A stretch of 64,000 nucleotides of DNA from Varroa destructor (lineage: Eukaryota; Arthropoda; Arachnida; Mesostigmata; Varroidae), in NCBI RefSeq assembly GCF_002443255.2, contig NW_019211458.1:23873325-23937324 (forward strand), read 5' to 3'. Shown here in pieces: positions 1-12,136 of the stretch (within the stretch, counting starts at the first letter, position 1; the number at the start of each line of letters is the position of its first letter). A model generated the notes under the pieces. The model ran no database searches. It saw only the letters and a list, made by a program, of their open reading frames with translations, and was not told the DNA's origin. The position numbers and the translations under genes are program-made.

Positions 1-404
1 TACCCGAACGCCCCAATTTAAAACTTAAAAAATCTACTGTTGCGATAAGTTATAAGATACAAAGCGAAACTGAGCTCATTCTTTTTTAATATCTCGATAT
101 GGTGTAATTATTTTCTATAGCGCATAATGTAAATTTTAATATTGACTATCATATAATCCAAACGAAGCATCTATATTTACGTACTTGTAGATACTCGTGA
201 ATAAACTTTTATGCTTGGGATTTTGCTGACACATGTTATAATTAGCGCTTCTTATATATTCTCGCTGGGTTAATTACCACACAGTAGCTCATTGACGTTT
301 ACTCGAGCTTTACATATTGTTTGAGCATTACATTGTTTATGAATGAGACAAGGTAGCTATAAGGCACGTTCATAATATTGATTCTACTCGTCGTTCAACT
401 ATAG
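1..404. other. Intron or upstream sequence of Rme-8
   Basis: This AT-rich stretch has no segment that reads as RME-8 protein. It ends in the acceptor (…ctatag) that opens the first visible exon. I take it as intron. The exons for the N-terminal part of the protein must lie left of the window. Confidence 0.6.
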
Positions 405-3400
405 GAGTGACTTTTTCAACGACCTCTATCATCGGTTTCTCCTGTCGAACGAAACTGATATGAAGTGTTTGTGTCTGCGGGCAATGGCAATTGTGTACGG
501 TAGGCACCACTTCGAGATCGGAGCGTTCAACGATACCAAATACATAATCGACATGCTACAGAAAACAAGCAATCGACTTGAAAGAGACCGTTTAATTATG
601 TTCATCGACAAACTCGTTAACAACAAGAAAAACATCAAGTACTTGCTTGACTCAAACGGTATCAAGGTAGGACACAGCAAGGTATTAATTATTGAAACCA
701 ACTGTTTTTTTTTTTAATAAGATCGTAAGAAAGACGTAATTTTCTTCATAAGTTTTTCAAGATTAACTTCAAAGCGTTGTTTTTCCTAGTTAGCCATATA
801 TTTGTTGCTTTCTTCTAGATGAAATCTTTTAAGATGTACAAGTAGTAACTTAGTAAAGTTGTGAGCTATATCTCATCGTTAATGTTTTCTTTCTTATTGA
901 CATCATCAATCATCTACGCGTTTCTCTCGCTAACTGTATGACCGATATGTGACCTTTTGTATCAGGTGTTAGTAGAATTTTTATGTTTGGCACATCTGCA
1001 CACGTCACGTGCGGTTATTCCAGCCCAAACAAATGTGATTGAGGCATCGACCGAAATTATGATGGATCAGGAAAAAGAGTGGTTCTACAACAACAACGAG
1101 AACGGACCTCACAGTATTAATGAGGTGTGTATGTAGTTATCGTTCTGCCATTATAATCTATCCTAAGCCACTTAGTTTTTTTCGATACCAATTTGCCGTT
1201 TAGATGCCGTATTCTTTTCGATCACCCAAGCGCATTTAAATTCATGCATATAAATTTAAGTTTTTTTTTCCCTATTTATTAAATATAATAATGACTATTA
1301 CCTAATGATTCATTCATTGCAGATGAAAAAGCTATATAAGGAGGGCACGGTGAATACGGATACGAAAGTATGGGCCCAGGGTATGGATGGTTGGCACAAG
1401 CTCAGTGAAGTCGGCCAACTCAAATGGACCCTAATGGCGCATGGAACGGCGCTTCGAAACGAGACAGATTTGGCTGCCCTTATATTAGATATTCTTATTA
1501 AAGTGTGCGAGGTCTACCCTACAAAGGAGCCTGATGGGAGTATCGTTCGTCCTCTGCCGCGAGCCAAGAGGCGCCTCTGTGATCCCTCCATTATGCCTCA
1601 TGTCGTTCAGCTGCTGCTAACCTTCGATCCGATCCTAGTCGAGAAGGTGGCCGTCCTTTTGACGCATGTCATGCAACACAATCCTGCGATTCAACGTTTG
1701 TATCAGTCTGGCTTCTTTTTTTTTATCCTTATGTATACCGGTTCAAATGTACTACCCATCGGAAATTTGCTACATCTTACTCACACCTGTCAGGCTTTCC
1801 GAACTGAGGAAAGTAGCTCGCTAAAACAGCGCTCGATCCTGGGCAATATTTTACCCGAAGCAATGATCTGCTATCTGGAGAATCATGGTGCCGCAAAGTT
1901 TGCCGAAATATTCCTAGGCGAGTTTGATACACCAGAGGCGATTTGGAACTCAGAAATGCGCCGTTTCATGATCGAAAAGATTGCTACTCACATTGCCGAT
2001 TTCACGCCTCGACTCAAGTCCAACACACGAGCGCCATACCAGTACTGTCCACTGCCACAAATTCAGTATCCACAACTACAGAACGAGCTTTTCTGTAGTA
2101 TTTACTATCTACGTCACCTCTGTGACACTGTAAGGTATCCTGATTGGCCGATTTTGGAGCCCGTTCAGCTTCTGAAAGACGTTCTCGACACGTGGAAGAC
2201 TGAGTTAAATCGCAAACCACCAGAAATCAATGAAATCGATGCATGTGAAATTCTCGGTCTTAAGCAAGAAAGCAAAATTAACGATTGTGCAATCCGCAAG
2301 GCGTACTTTGGTTTAGCTGCTAAGTATCATCCAGATAAGAATCCTGAGGGTCGCGAAATGTTTGAAAAGGTCAACAAGGCGTATGAGTTTTTGTCCGACG
2401 CATCGACGCGAAAGACTAATGGACCAGATCCAGTCAATCTGAGTCTTATCCTCAAAGCACAGGCTATCCTGTTTTGTCGATGTCGTGAAGCACTGCATCC
2501 ATACAAGTATGCGGGCTATCCAATGCTCATTAAAATGATCGAAACTGAAACGCAGGACGACCAACTTCTGTCGAAGCAGACTCCCCTACTTGGTCTGGCC
2601 ATTGAGACAATGTACCATACACTTAATTGCTCCGAGCTAAACGTTCAGGAGCTACGGCGTGAAGACGGTTTGGCAGTGCTGGGAAAGGCGTTTGTACGCT
2701 GCGTCGAGCAGCTGAGCCACTCGAGCACCCCGGAAGATCTGGTTGTATCCGTATGCCGCCACTCTGTTGCCTGCTTCGCCGTGGCCGCCAAATTTGAGTC
2801 GTGCCGAACCGTGTTGATTAAGGATCTGCCGAACTTTGTCAACGATCTCTGCCGTATCCTGTATTTCAAACATTTGACAGAACTATGTGCGGCAGCCGTT
2901 GAATGCATAGCATCGCTTAGCGTCTGTGAGCAGCTGCAAAACTCGATGCTCAAATGTGGGGTATTGTTCCACCTGCTGCTTTTTTTTTTCAAGTATGACT
3001 ACACATTGGGCGAAGGTGGCGTCGAGGTCAGCAAGGAGAGTAATCAACAGGCAGTTACCAATCATCTGGCAGGTAAGACGACGCGATTCACACTTAATTT
3101 AAATACATACTGTATGTGTGAAAGCTATGCTCTAGAACAACCTGGTTTTTGGTGCTGACTGCCTACAAAGTAAAAGGTCACTGGCTGCTTTTTCTACGGT
3201 TTGGCAATTCGTTTCCAGACCGTTTTTTTCTCTGCAATTCTGTTTCCTAATTTAATAACTATGTAGCGATATGTCATGATTTTCATAAAACTCGTGTTTA
3301 ACCATAACTGCAAAAATGGTATTCATCAATGAACATGCTGGATTTCCTGTTCTACTCAGTTGCTAATAAACTTACTATACCGCTTGTTTTTGATAACATT

Positions 3401-6400
3401 GCAGAGCTATCTGTTCGTGCTTGCGCTCGACTTGCCGGCCTGGAATCGTCGGATTCCACTCCTTCGAACCAGCGGATACGCCAGTGTCTGGTCGCTCTCC
3501 TGACGCCCTACGTCGTCAGGAAGTTAGGCAATTCCGAGCCATCTAGCATTTTGAAGGTTCTCAATTCCAATACTGAGAACCCGTACCTTATATGGGACAA
3601 CTCGACGCGGGCAGAGCTAACCGAATACCTCGAGCAACAACAAAAATCCAAGATCCGATCGGTACGTAGCAAGAAATGAGTGGATCGTTAGCATGGGCCT
3701 CTATATGGTTTTTCTTCTTTGAGGGGTTTTCTATATTTGTGACTGCCCCGAATAAATTTATTTACGTATGTTTGGACCTATGACACGCAACCGATAAAGA
3801 AAGGCATTTATATATACATGACAGAAAAGACTCGTTTATACTTCTTGTTTAACTGATAGCTTTTCTGTTGATAACACGCACAAACGTTAGGTTTAAAATT
3901 TCTATTAATCGACCAGCAATGTGTTTTGCAAACTTTTGTTAAATGATCGGTAGACTTAAATCTTGTTAGATTGTCAGTTAGTTTATTCTTATTTTCAGGG
4001 TGAGTGCGATGAAGACTACGGCGCTTCATTCTTGTATAGCTTGTTCGACAAGGAGCTTGTGGTTGGTGACATCTTTGTTCGAATCTATATCGAGCAGCCA
4101 ACATTCCCACTAGAAGACGCTCGCCAGTTTACGAAGGAGCTCCTAAGTTTCATTGGATCGCAGGCTCAGTTTATCTATTCAGCTAAAAACAGCAATTTGG
4201 TCGTAACAAAGGATGCCGAATCGGATCGGATACGAAACGCGGAATTGGCGATGGAGGCTCTCCATCACGTCATCCTTAACAACCCGTCTGTTGAAACTCT
4301 GTGTATAGGCCACTTCAAATTATTGTTCCTGTTATTAAACACAAACTACACGCGGCTTCGGGTCCTCGCCGTTGGCGTGATTCAGGCAGTGACCGGCAAC
4401 AAAAACTGCGTGCAGGATATTGCCAGCGTCCATGTTCTAGTCTTTCTGTTGCTTGTCCTCAAGTCATTCCAAAGTAACCATCAACGTAAGTTTCAACTGA
4501 AAATTTTCTGGCCTCTTACAGGTCGCACTCGTTCAGTAGGTACCGGGCAGTAGATTTTCGTTACTATTATCATGACAATGGTGATGATTAGTGTTATTTT
4601 ACAAAACTGCGTATTGACGTTGAAGATCCTTAAAATTCAATTTTACCTCTTCCTATCTTTCTTCAACGTGATTTACCGAACCCTGCTGCAGATCAGCAAG
4701 TAGTGTTGGATACATTGCTTCCATTAATGTCCAGCACTCAGCTAGTTAAAGAAGCCTTAAGCAAAGGCGCTCTCCTCTATCTCCTCGACGTGTACTGCAA
4801 TGCGAGCGATCCGAAAGTTCGTGAGCGTACTGCTGAACTGGTGGCTAAGATGAGCGGCGACAAGTTAAGCGGGCCCAAACTACTTCGTATGCTGGCCCGC
4901 TTCATGCCTGCCGTCTTCCTGGACGCCATGAAGGAATCTCCACAAGACAGCGTCACTTTATTCGAAGGCAATCAAGAGAATCCAGAATTGATCTGGAACG
5001 ATGAAAGCCGAGAGCGGTTATGTTTGACCGTCAGACAAATGTGTCAGGAATTATTTGAGAGGCAAACAGAAAATCCGACCGAGTTATGGAACGTAAGTTG
5101 GTGATCGGCATCACACGCTTGCTAATTTTTGTTTTTGTTTCACGTGTAACTTTAAAGACCCGCATCTCTGTGATAGGCGTACGTTGTGCAGTGCTGACTA
5201 ACTTGAACTTCTATAGCGCGAGATGACGTTTTCAGAAATGAACACTATGAGCGAGTGGGTTCAAGAATCTTCTTGCTCATCGTGTTATTATATATATATA
5301 TATATAATGAAAGTATGCTCTTGTGTGACTTTAAACTAACAACGAATGTTAGCACGGTTCAATCAGAGAGTACTAGAAAAATAAGAAAACAATATTATAT
5401 TTTTGCCGCATGGACCCCACAACTAGCCATCACCGGACTTCAGTTTGTGTGCGGAGGCTGCAGAAGACGAATTGGTAATTGGCGGTGTGTACGTACGGCT
5501 ATTCGTGCAAAGTCCGGGTTGGTCCTTGCGCAGACCAAAGGAATTCTTAGGAGAATGCTTAGATCGTGCATGCCAACTAATGGCCAGGCAAGATTCCGAC
5601 GTAAGTATCACACGCTTTTCCGATTTTACCATGTAATGATTTTTTTAGTATGATGATAGCAGTTAGCAATTTTTGTAATTACTTACCTGACTACCTATCC
5701 CTACCCTTAATACTCACTCTTGTCATGCAGGAGGCAATGTTGGATACCGTGACAACAGCCATCGTTGGTCTTCTCGCTAACCAGGGTCAGCTGCGTGACG
5801 CCATCCCGGTGATGGGCCATATTCCGCGATTGGTAGCTGCTTTGGGCTCGCCCGCACCCCAGGCAAAGCACGCCGTACGTTTGTTACACGAGCTCGCGCA
5901 AAGTCAACAGTGTGTCGAACAGCTATGCGAAAGTGGTGACTGCATGGCAGGGCTTCGTTCTGCCATTAACAATTGCCCCGAAACACTTGATCTTGTTGCT
6001 AAAGCGTTAAACCAAATGTTCCAGAAAGATGCCTCGAGGCTTGTCCAGCAGGCAAGTTTTAAATACTGTATTTACCATATGTTACGTAACTTATTTCACC
6101 GAATAAAAATGTAGTACTTAATATGCCACTTTGTTTTGAACCGACGATGTCTAGTTCTTTCTGCCAAGTTACTTAGCCATCTCTACTAAGATACTAGGCT
6201 GGAATCCCGCATTCATTGCTGTTAGAAATTATACCAGCTGGTGTGACTGGAATCATAAAAATAGCACTATACGGAGTAAATATCTTTGTTGGGTGTAAAA
6301 TTTCTTAATGAACGTGTTACTGTCAACCTCTACTGGTAGGCGTTGTTAAAATAACTAAACATATGAGTTTCATTGCTTATTTTTCAGGCCCTAAGCGTAA

Positions 6401-6981
6401 AGTTGGTATCCCTTTTACTGGAGCTTCTAGAAAGGTCGGTGACCAACGCCACTTCAAAGGCGCATATCGTGCAGGCGCTTAAAGCAATGCTTGCGGATCC
6501 GATCTATGGTGACGATGTAAACGAGCTTTTGACAGCTTCGAAAACCTGGGCCGACTTTAAAGATCAAAGGCACGACCTCTTTACTCGTGAAACAACCATC
6601 GCTGGATATTTACCAAGTAAGTATCCTAACTAGTTTTATGAGTAATGGAGCTGCCTATCTTTTAGTCCCTCAGTCATTCGATGCAGACCATCGTTTGCAA
6701 ATGAGGTTTGATTAGTTGTCTGCTTTCTAAGTAAACTAAACTCCAAGAAGAAGATTCCGTATGAAAAATTGTTTAGTCGCAAATGTTACAAAAATATCAT
6801 AACAAAGATATATATAGTTAGCGTTTATTATAGTGAAATATAGTTGTCCCGGTCCTTAGGAATTGAAACCAGAAGCTAATTTTACGCTTTATTTTTAGGT
6901 ACTACTAATATCGCTGGCTACTTGACGACCGGCACGATAGGGCCGAACTTTGCGCGCCAGCCTCCTCCGGTAGACCAGTGA
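405..6981 (+). CDS. Rme-8: Rme-8 / DNAJC13 endosomal J-domain protein, C-terminal part (partial at 5' end)
   Basis: Exons: 405-666, 966-1124, 1323-3072, 3405-3661, 3999-4485, 4692-5092, 5427-5600, 5731-6051, 6388-6616 and 6899-6981 (stop TGA at 6979-6981). All junction phases fit and give 1,373 residues; the vertebrate protein is about 2,240, so roughly the C-terminal 60% is present. In order (window numbering): armadillo-like helices; GYF-like domain at about 123-175; IWN repeat at 347; J domain at about 445-500 with HPD at 476-478; long helical region; IWN-type repeats at 786, 1072 and about 1100; and a tail with two GYL motifs and PPPVD. It follows the DNAJC13 family colinearly. RME-8 is a peripheral early-endosome protein that stimulates Hsc70 and acts with retromer and SNX1 in recycling and clathrin removal (family knowledge). 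The phosphoinositide-binding N-terminus is outside the window. I saw no frameshift or internal stop, so the gene looks functional. Exon starts come from homology plus splice consensus. Confidence 0.96.
1071..1427 (+). other. Rme-8: GYF-like (DUF4339-type) domain of RME-8, split by an intron
   Basis: The reading frame across exons 966-1124 and 1323-3072 gives the pattern KEWF..N..GPHS…L…G….[11 protein letters not shown]…LKW. This matches the GYF_2/DUF4339 type, with conserved tryptophans and the WA-G-M-W core. The intron 1125-1322 falls in the middle of the domain (donor GTGTGT, acceptor TTGCAG). The position upstream of the J domain is as in other RME-8 proteins. Its ligand is not evident here. 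Confidence 0.85.
2235..2400 (+). other. Rme-8: J domain of RME-8 (Hsc70-stimulating)
   Basis: The domain lies inside the 1,750-bp exon. Helix I begins at ACEILGL, helix II contains [12 protein letters not shown], the loop has the invariant HPD at 2328-2336, and helix III contains [12 protein letters not shown]. Every residue needed to stimulate the Hsc70 ATPase is present. A J domain in mid-protein, rather than at one end, is characteristic of RME-8/DNAJC13. Confidence 0.95.
6052..6387 (+). other. Rme-8: GC-AG intron of Rme-8
   Basis: The exon ends …GTCCAGCAG and the intron begins GCAAGT, the classical consensus for a GC donor. The acceptor is TTTTTCAG before GCCCTAAGC. Joining 6051 to 6388 restores the conserved run …[11 protein letters not shown]…, equivalent to the helical stretch of other RME-8 proteins. 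The only nearby GT (6056-6057) would shift the frame. All other introns here start with GT. Confidence 0.88.
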
Positions 6982-6993
6982 GATATACAATCA

Positions 6994-7206
6994 AGTCAAG
7001 AAGATCAAGCAATGCTGTTCTCAAAAAGCTGTTGGCACCTATGGGCGAGCAATAGTGACGGAAAATATATAGTGAAGTCATGGGCGAGCAATAGGTGACG
7101 GAAAATATATAGTCAAGTCCTGAAGATCAAGCAAATGCTGTTCTCAAAAAGCTGTTGGCAACATGAAATTTAACTATAGGCGAGCAATAGGTGACGGAAA
7201 ATACGT
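6994..7206 (+). repeat. Nested tandem duplication just after the Rme-8 stop
   Basis: Copy 1 (6994-7073) and copy 2 (about 7111-7206) share GAAGATCAAGCA, TGCTGTTCTCAAAAAGCTGT and GCGAGCAATAG-GTGACGGAAAATA. A third, partial copy (7080-7113) carries only the last segment. Copy 2 has an extra stretch (ACATGAAATTTAACTAT) in its middle. The pattern is a local duplication with later indels. Confidence 0.85.
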
Positions 7207-7475
7207 CACCAAGTACTCAGTGAAAAAACGGTATGGAAGCAAATTAGTGAGCTCTGCCGTTTCTGCGCGCTCCGCTGGGTCGTCACCATAAATTCTGTGC
7301 CTTGCTTGCTCACGGGTATTTCGAAATAGTTCTGATCCTTTTCCGACGGTAGGATCAGCACTAGCCCGGCGAAAGTTGCAAGTCCAATAGCGTGAGAAAA
7401 AGCACAAAGGCAACAATAACACACAAATGATGCAGCAAGATGGCCGACTCTTTCACTCGCGCACTTCTCTGTCAA
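7206..7475 (-). CDS. Unrecognised small ORF opposite the Rme-8 3' flank
   Basis: An 89-codon minus-strand frame opens with Met, has a hydrophobic stretch (about residues 13-43, cysteine-rich at first) and then a polar part with QRSAQKRQSS. The layout resembles a small membrane or secreted protein, but an overlapping open frame exists on the same strand and I know no homologue. If real, it would converge on Rme-8. More likely a chance ORF. Confidence 0.12.
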   Translation of the reverse strand: MTEKCASERVGHLAASFVCYCCLCAFSHAIGLATFAGLVLILPSEKDQNYFEIPVSKQGTEFMVTTQRSAQKRQSSLICFHTVFSLSTW

Positions 7476-9504
7476 TTAGCAGGAATATTTTATTGTTTCG
7501 AGTTGATGATATGGTGGTGATGATGGTAGAACTGAGGGAACACTAACAATGAAATAGCGAACGACGTTGTGCAGTTGTAAGCGAGGCACCGACTCTACGG
7601 ACCAGTACCAATCGAGGCAAGTCGACTACTTCAATTAATGTTTGTCTTCAGGTGATGACGACACCCGAATGCTGAGGGGGAGGAACGTGCATGCGAATAT
7701 GTTTGTAGGTGTAACTGCACAACAGACCGAACTACTGAATCCCAAAAGCTTCTCAAAGAAAGCTCGATAAAGATGCTATATGAAGGTTCGAACAAATTAC
7801 CATGGAAAGCATTATTGATATGAACAGATACAGTTGCGCGGAGAACAGGCCAAAGCAGGCTGAGATGACGACCGCTATAAGGAAATCTAATGACAGCAAA
7901 AAAATGTAAAATAATTTAACCGTCGTACTATGATAAACAGGTTTAAGAAATAGATCATTATTATTTTGGGCAAGAAAGCGTAAAAAAAAAATTAATTTTG
8001 TTGTGCCTGCATGAGCGTGTCTGTATTTAGACAAGAATGACAAGCGTTAATTCATGTGTCTGCAAAAGGATCAGAGCAGTGCGGGACGGTGCCTGCAAAA
8101 CGTGACATACCACAGATGTGATGTGATTTAGTACTGAACTGCGATGGTGTTTATGAATGGTAATGGTAACAAAAAGAAAGATAAATATACGAAGTTATTA
8201 TTTATAAATTTAGATATGCACCCTTTTTATAGGTACGCAAGTCAATAAATAGTTTCAAATGTAAATATAGGTTCTTTCAAAATCTAAGCGACCAGCTTTG
8301 CTCAGGTAGATATCTTTAACGGCGCATTGGTGTACACAGTTCAACCTTTAGTTTATAAGCCTGGTGGAGACTGTCACAAAGTTTTGAACGTTAGCAAAAA
8401 AACTATCGTACCTTTAAGTGTGTGTAAAGTAAGCTCAGTTCTAAGAAAGTAATCATAAACGTCGGATCTACGTTTTAGGAATGCTTATCTGTAATGTGTG
8501 GGTATTTTATGTGTAATCCGTAATGTTTTAAGAATGCACAGAAAAATTATGTGCGTCTGAAGACAAAATTCAAATCTAATTCTCGAAGAAATGTATGGAC
8601 TGCGTGCGCAGAACAAATTACAACATAAGGGCAAATAAAATTGAAGTGCTTCTAATGAAAGTATCCTGTACAGAGAAATGATCACCGTAGTAAGTGATTC
8701 TCTGAAATTCGAAATTGATTCTAAGAAACAATACTGCAAACAATCTAAGTACTGTACGCTGATAATGCCGGTACAGATTCTTACAGGAACGTCAGGAACT
8801 TCGTCCAAGCTTAGTTTGTCATCAATATTTAGGCGCTCATGTTGACAACTAATCGTTCGTGTGTCTCACCTTTAACAAATGCTAAAGTTTCAGTTTTATG
8901 AATTATGAACTTATGAATTATGTTCACGTTCATTATCACAAAATCCCCCTATGAACCTCTAGCAAAATGCTTCGATACGTATGGTACCTTTGCAAGCCGT
9001 ATTGCGATACTCAGGAAATGTTCAAGTCGCATAGATCTACTTCCTTGGCTGACCTTCAGCCTGAAGTGCCTTTCAATTTCCGGCTCTGAATTGTAATTGG
9101 ATACTACTGCAGAAACCGCGAGGTGCATGCACTCCGTTTGCAACTGCGCTGCCCACGCATGTGTCTTTGTAATTTTAGTCGTGGATTCTCGCCTTTTTGA
9201 GAGCGTTTTTTGCGCGGACTGGAACATGCGACCTGAGAAAAGCAGACTTAGTATGCCAGTCCCGTTAGTCGTGTACAATTGTATCTAGGGAATACCAACG
9301 CTTCGGTGATTGACTACATTTTTTTTGTGTTTAATGACGTAGCAGTGTCAGGAAGATTCATAAATTTTTGTACGGTACCAATTGCAACTTGCGGATATTT
9401 TCATACTTTCGTTCAGAAGTCATGAAATAGCTGGATTCCTGTACTGTCTAGAATATACGAATGGTAGGCACGTAGTACATTTAGCTAAATTCCTGGATGC
9501 TATC

Positions 9505-9555
9505 ATTTTTTTTTTATATATATATCTACATATATCTAGAGAGAGAGAAAGAGAA
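9505..9555. repeat. Compound T / TA / GA microsatellite
   Basis: A run of T is followed by TATATATATAT, an interrupted CTACATATATCTA and then GAGAGAGAAAGAGA. Confidence 0.85.
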
Positions 9556-12061
9556 TAATGCCAAAATTATCTTTAACATTTCGACGGTGTGAAATTACGC
9601 GGGCTATGTATGGTTGAATATGAAAATATGATTTTGAGTACGATTTCTTGTATGAGGTTAATAACGTTAACGATGGGCGGACATTTCTGGCTTTATCTGT
9701 AGACAGCTTTCTTGTTTACTCATAATGTACATATTATCAGTGAAACGATGATAGTAGATCAGGCTGCTATTTGAACCAATATTAATTGGACGCGAAATTA
9801 TGATTGACTGTGAGCTGCAGCGCCTGGACGACCATGCTTCGAAGATGAATTTCGAAATACTACTTCACATAATAATTGCTTATTAACTAATTACCAAACT
9901 ATAAAAGGCGATACACCCTGTTTTCCTGTCAGACATTCAGGTATTAACGTTTAGTCCAACGCCGCGTAAATTTGAAGCAACGAATATTCGACTGAGTGCT
10001 TTTGATTCACCCTCCAAAGCATGCTTGCGTTGTGTTAAGGTCGTAATGATACGGTAAGGTGTAGCGATACGAAACTCAGAGAAGATTAGTTACATCAGTA
10101 GCTTCTTTTATTTTTTATAAATAAAGGGTAGCGTTTCTTCGTACCTAAATAAGCACCGACGCGACGCATTAAATGACTGGCGACGAAGGCAGCTTCGATT
10201 CGAAGTAAATTTGCCAACTCACCCCTTTTAGCACATGCCAACGCATTGGGAGTACTGTCCGTTATTCTTTCTAGTCTCCACCGGCTGGACCTGCCCACTG
10301 TTTACATCAACAGCCTCGGTGTTGTTCCGCTTGGGCCTTCATAGTGACTTTTGCTAGAGGAGAAGTTAACACGAAACGATTTCATTGTGAGGAAAATAAT
10401 TGATTGCGACACTCCACTAACTACGTGCTTCAAATTCGTTAGATATGAATAAAAACCATATCCTTATAACTTAACCGCGGTGAAGATATCATGCTCCGTA
10501 GATCAGATCGTCGCTACTCTCAGTTATACCGCACTACCATTGCCTTGTGGCAGGTGCCATCGAGTAGCAAATCCATTCAAGTACGTTTGTAACTTTAGAA
10601 CCGTAAGCGTTTTAACTAACATCTCACCATTATATATATAGGAGATCTTAAAGAACATGTGTAGAGGTCGCGTGGCTATGAGTACGAGTGCGCGGCTTCC
10701 ATAGTTGTAACCAAAAAGGCTCCAAAACCGGAACTCGTGACGGGTTCCAGGCTGACCTACCTAAGATGTGAGCAGTTTTAAATATCTAAGTCTTTATCGA
10801 AGCTCACCTGCTAGAGTATGGACATGGCGTTAGTGACAGCTTCGTTTCCTGACTTTCACGCTATCACCATAGCAACTGCCTTTGTCCTGCAGCCGTCCTG
10901 ATCAGATTTCGAGTTCAATGGCAAAGTTCGCCACCAATAGACACCAAATAGATGTTAAATCTTCAGCCGTATTATAATATATGATCAGTTACCTAATCGG
11001 CAATTCAGTGTTGCCGGAATGCACACTGCATCTAAATAGTTTGAATTTTACGTCCAGAGCGCTTGGGTCGTTAGATTCCATTGGACGGCCGGCTTCTGCC
11101 AGAATTAAGTGAAACACTCTGCGTCCTGGGCTATAGATTCTAATTAATAGTGATCACTAAACGCTGATATTCCTTCTGAGGTTGGTAACGATGTTACTCG
11201 AATGAAAACTATTTTTTACTACATATTTACCATTGCATATTTCTTTAACATAATTTCTCACATAGTAGTTCAGCCTTTGGCATCATTCCAAAACATCTCA
11301 CAAATCATTGAACATGTTCTTACAGTACAAAAATCTTTTTGGGAATAATTCGAATGGGATTTATTTAATCGATTAGATGACTGATTTAAAGCTGTTCGCA
11401 AAACCCGTTTTACTAGCTAACCATATTCGGACGATCCATTTGGTACACATCTCGTTTAAGGATGGACGGCAGCCTTGATTAACAGCAATGGCTGTAACCT
11501 CATCAGCGCTTCCTAAGCCGTAACTATTACCACTTGTACATTTAAGAGGTGGTAAGTGTGTAAAAAAATGTGTAATCTGGAAATAAGAACTTGAAGGTTG
11601 TCCCCACATGCGGGCAGTGCTGTTACTGTTCAACACTAAGGACAAAGAAAGTTAACTTTGGTATAAAGTGTATTTTCTACAGTTAATTTCTGCAAGCTGA
11701 TCATCTGCTCTATTATCCTAGTTACCTATGATCTAATTGCTTAAATAATTTCGCCAATCGAATCTGGCAGAAATTGCATGGACTTGTGTACTTAATAGCA
11801 TGTGATCTGGTCGGAACCAAGCACCCACTATCTCCGCTAGACTGACTTCGATAGCGTGGTGCTATCGAAATAGCTTAGATATGCTCATACCTTGTTTTTG
11901 TCCATTTCTCCAAGATATGTGTATCACTTGGCCCTATACCTCCACGCGGCCTTGTTGCAGTTGTAGAGAACTTTGCGTTCAATGGCGGCTCCGCCAGTGG
12001 TAAGCTGCGATAGCCAAAATAAGTTATCGGTAACAGCGTTCCTCCATTTGCATCAGTCAGT

Positions 12062-12136
12062 TTATGATTTACTTTTCTTGCCTAGTTTCTTGGGTCGGCC
12101 CGGCGAAAGGCAGAACATAGCTAGATAAAATTTATT
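12062..12136 (-). CDS. Possible terminal exon ending in a basic GRPKK motif
   Basis: On the minus strand a TTTTATCTAG acceptor-like site is followed by a short frame reading MFCLSPGRPKKLGKKSKS and a TAA stop (12062-12064). GRPKK is AT-hook-like and the lysine-rich end is typical of real C-termini. The evidence is composition plus one splice-like site, so this is weak. Confidence 0.15.
   Translation of the reverse strand, partial: NKFYLAMFCLSPGRPKKLGKKSKS

Larger units (their letters stand above)
6982..8249 (+). other. Probable 3' UTR and downstream flank of Rme-8
   Basis: No further RME-8-like sequence follows the stop. The first canonical AATAAA on this strand is at 8244-8249, which would give a 1.27-kb 3' UTR; another is at 8634-8639. 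Neither is proven. The first 230 bp hold a duplicated block, listed separately. Confidence 0.35.

Noticed and set aside
3329..3404. Upstream ATG making 3329-3679 a separate protein
   Set aside because: The homologous RME-8 sequence starts at 3405 after a TTGCAG acceptor, and joining to 3072 restores the frame. The upstream codons are intron.
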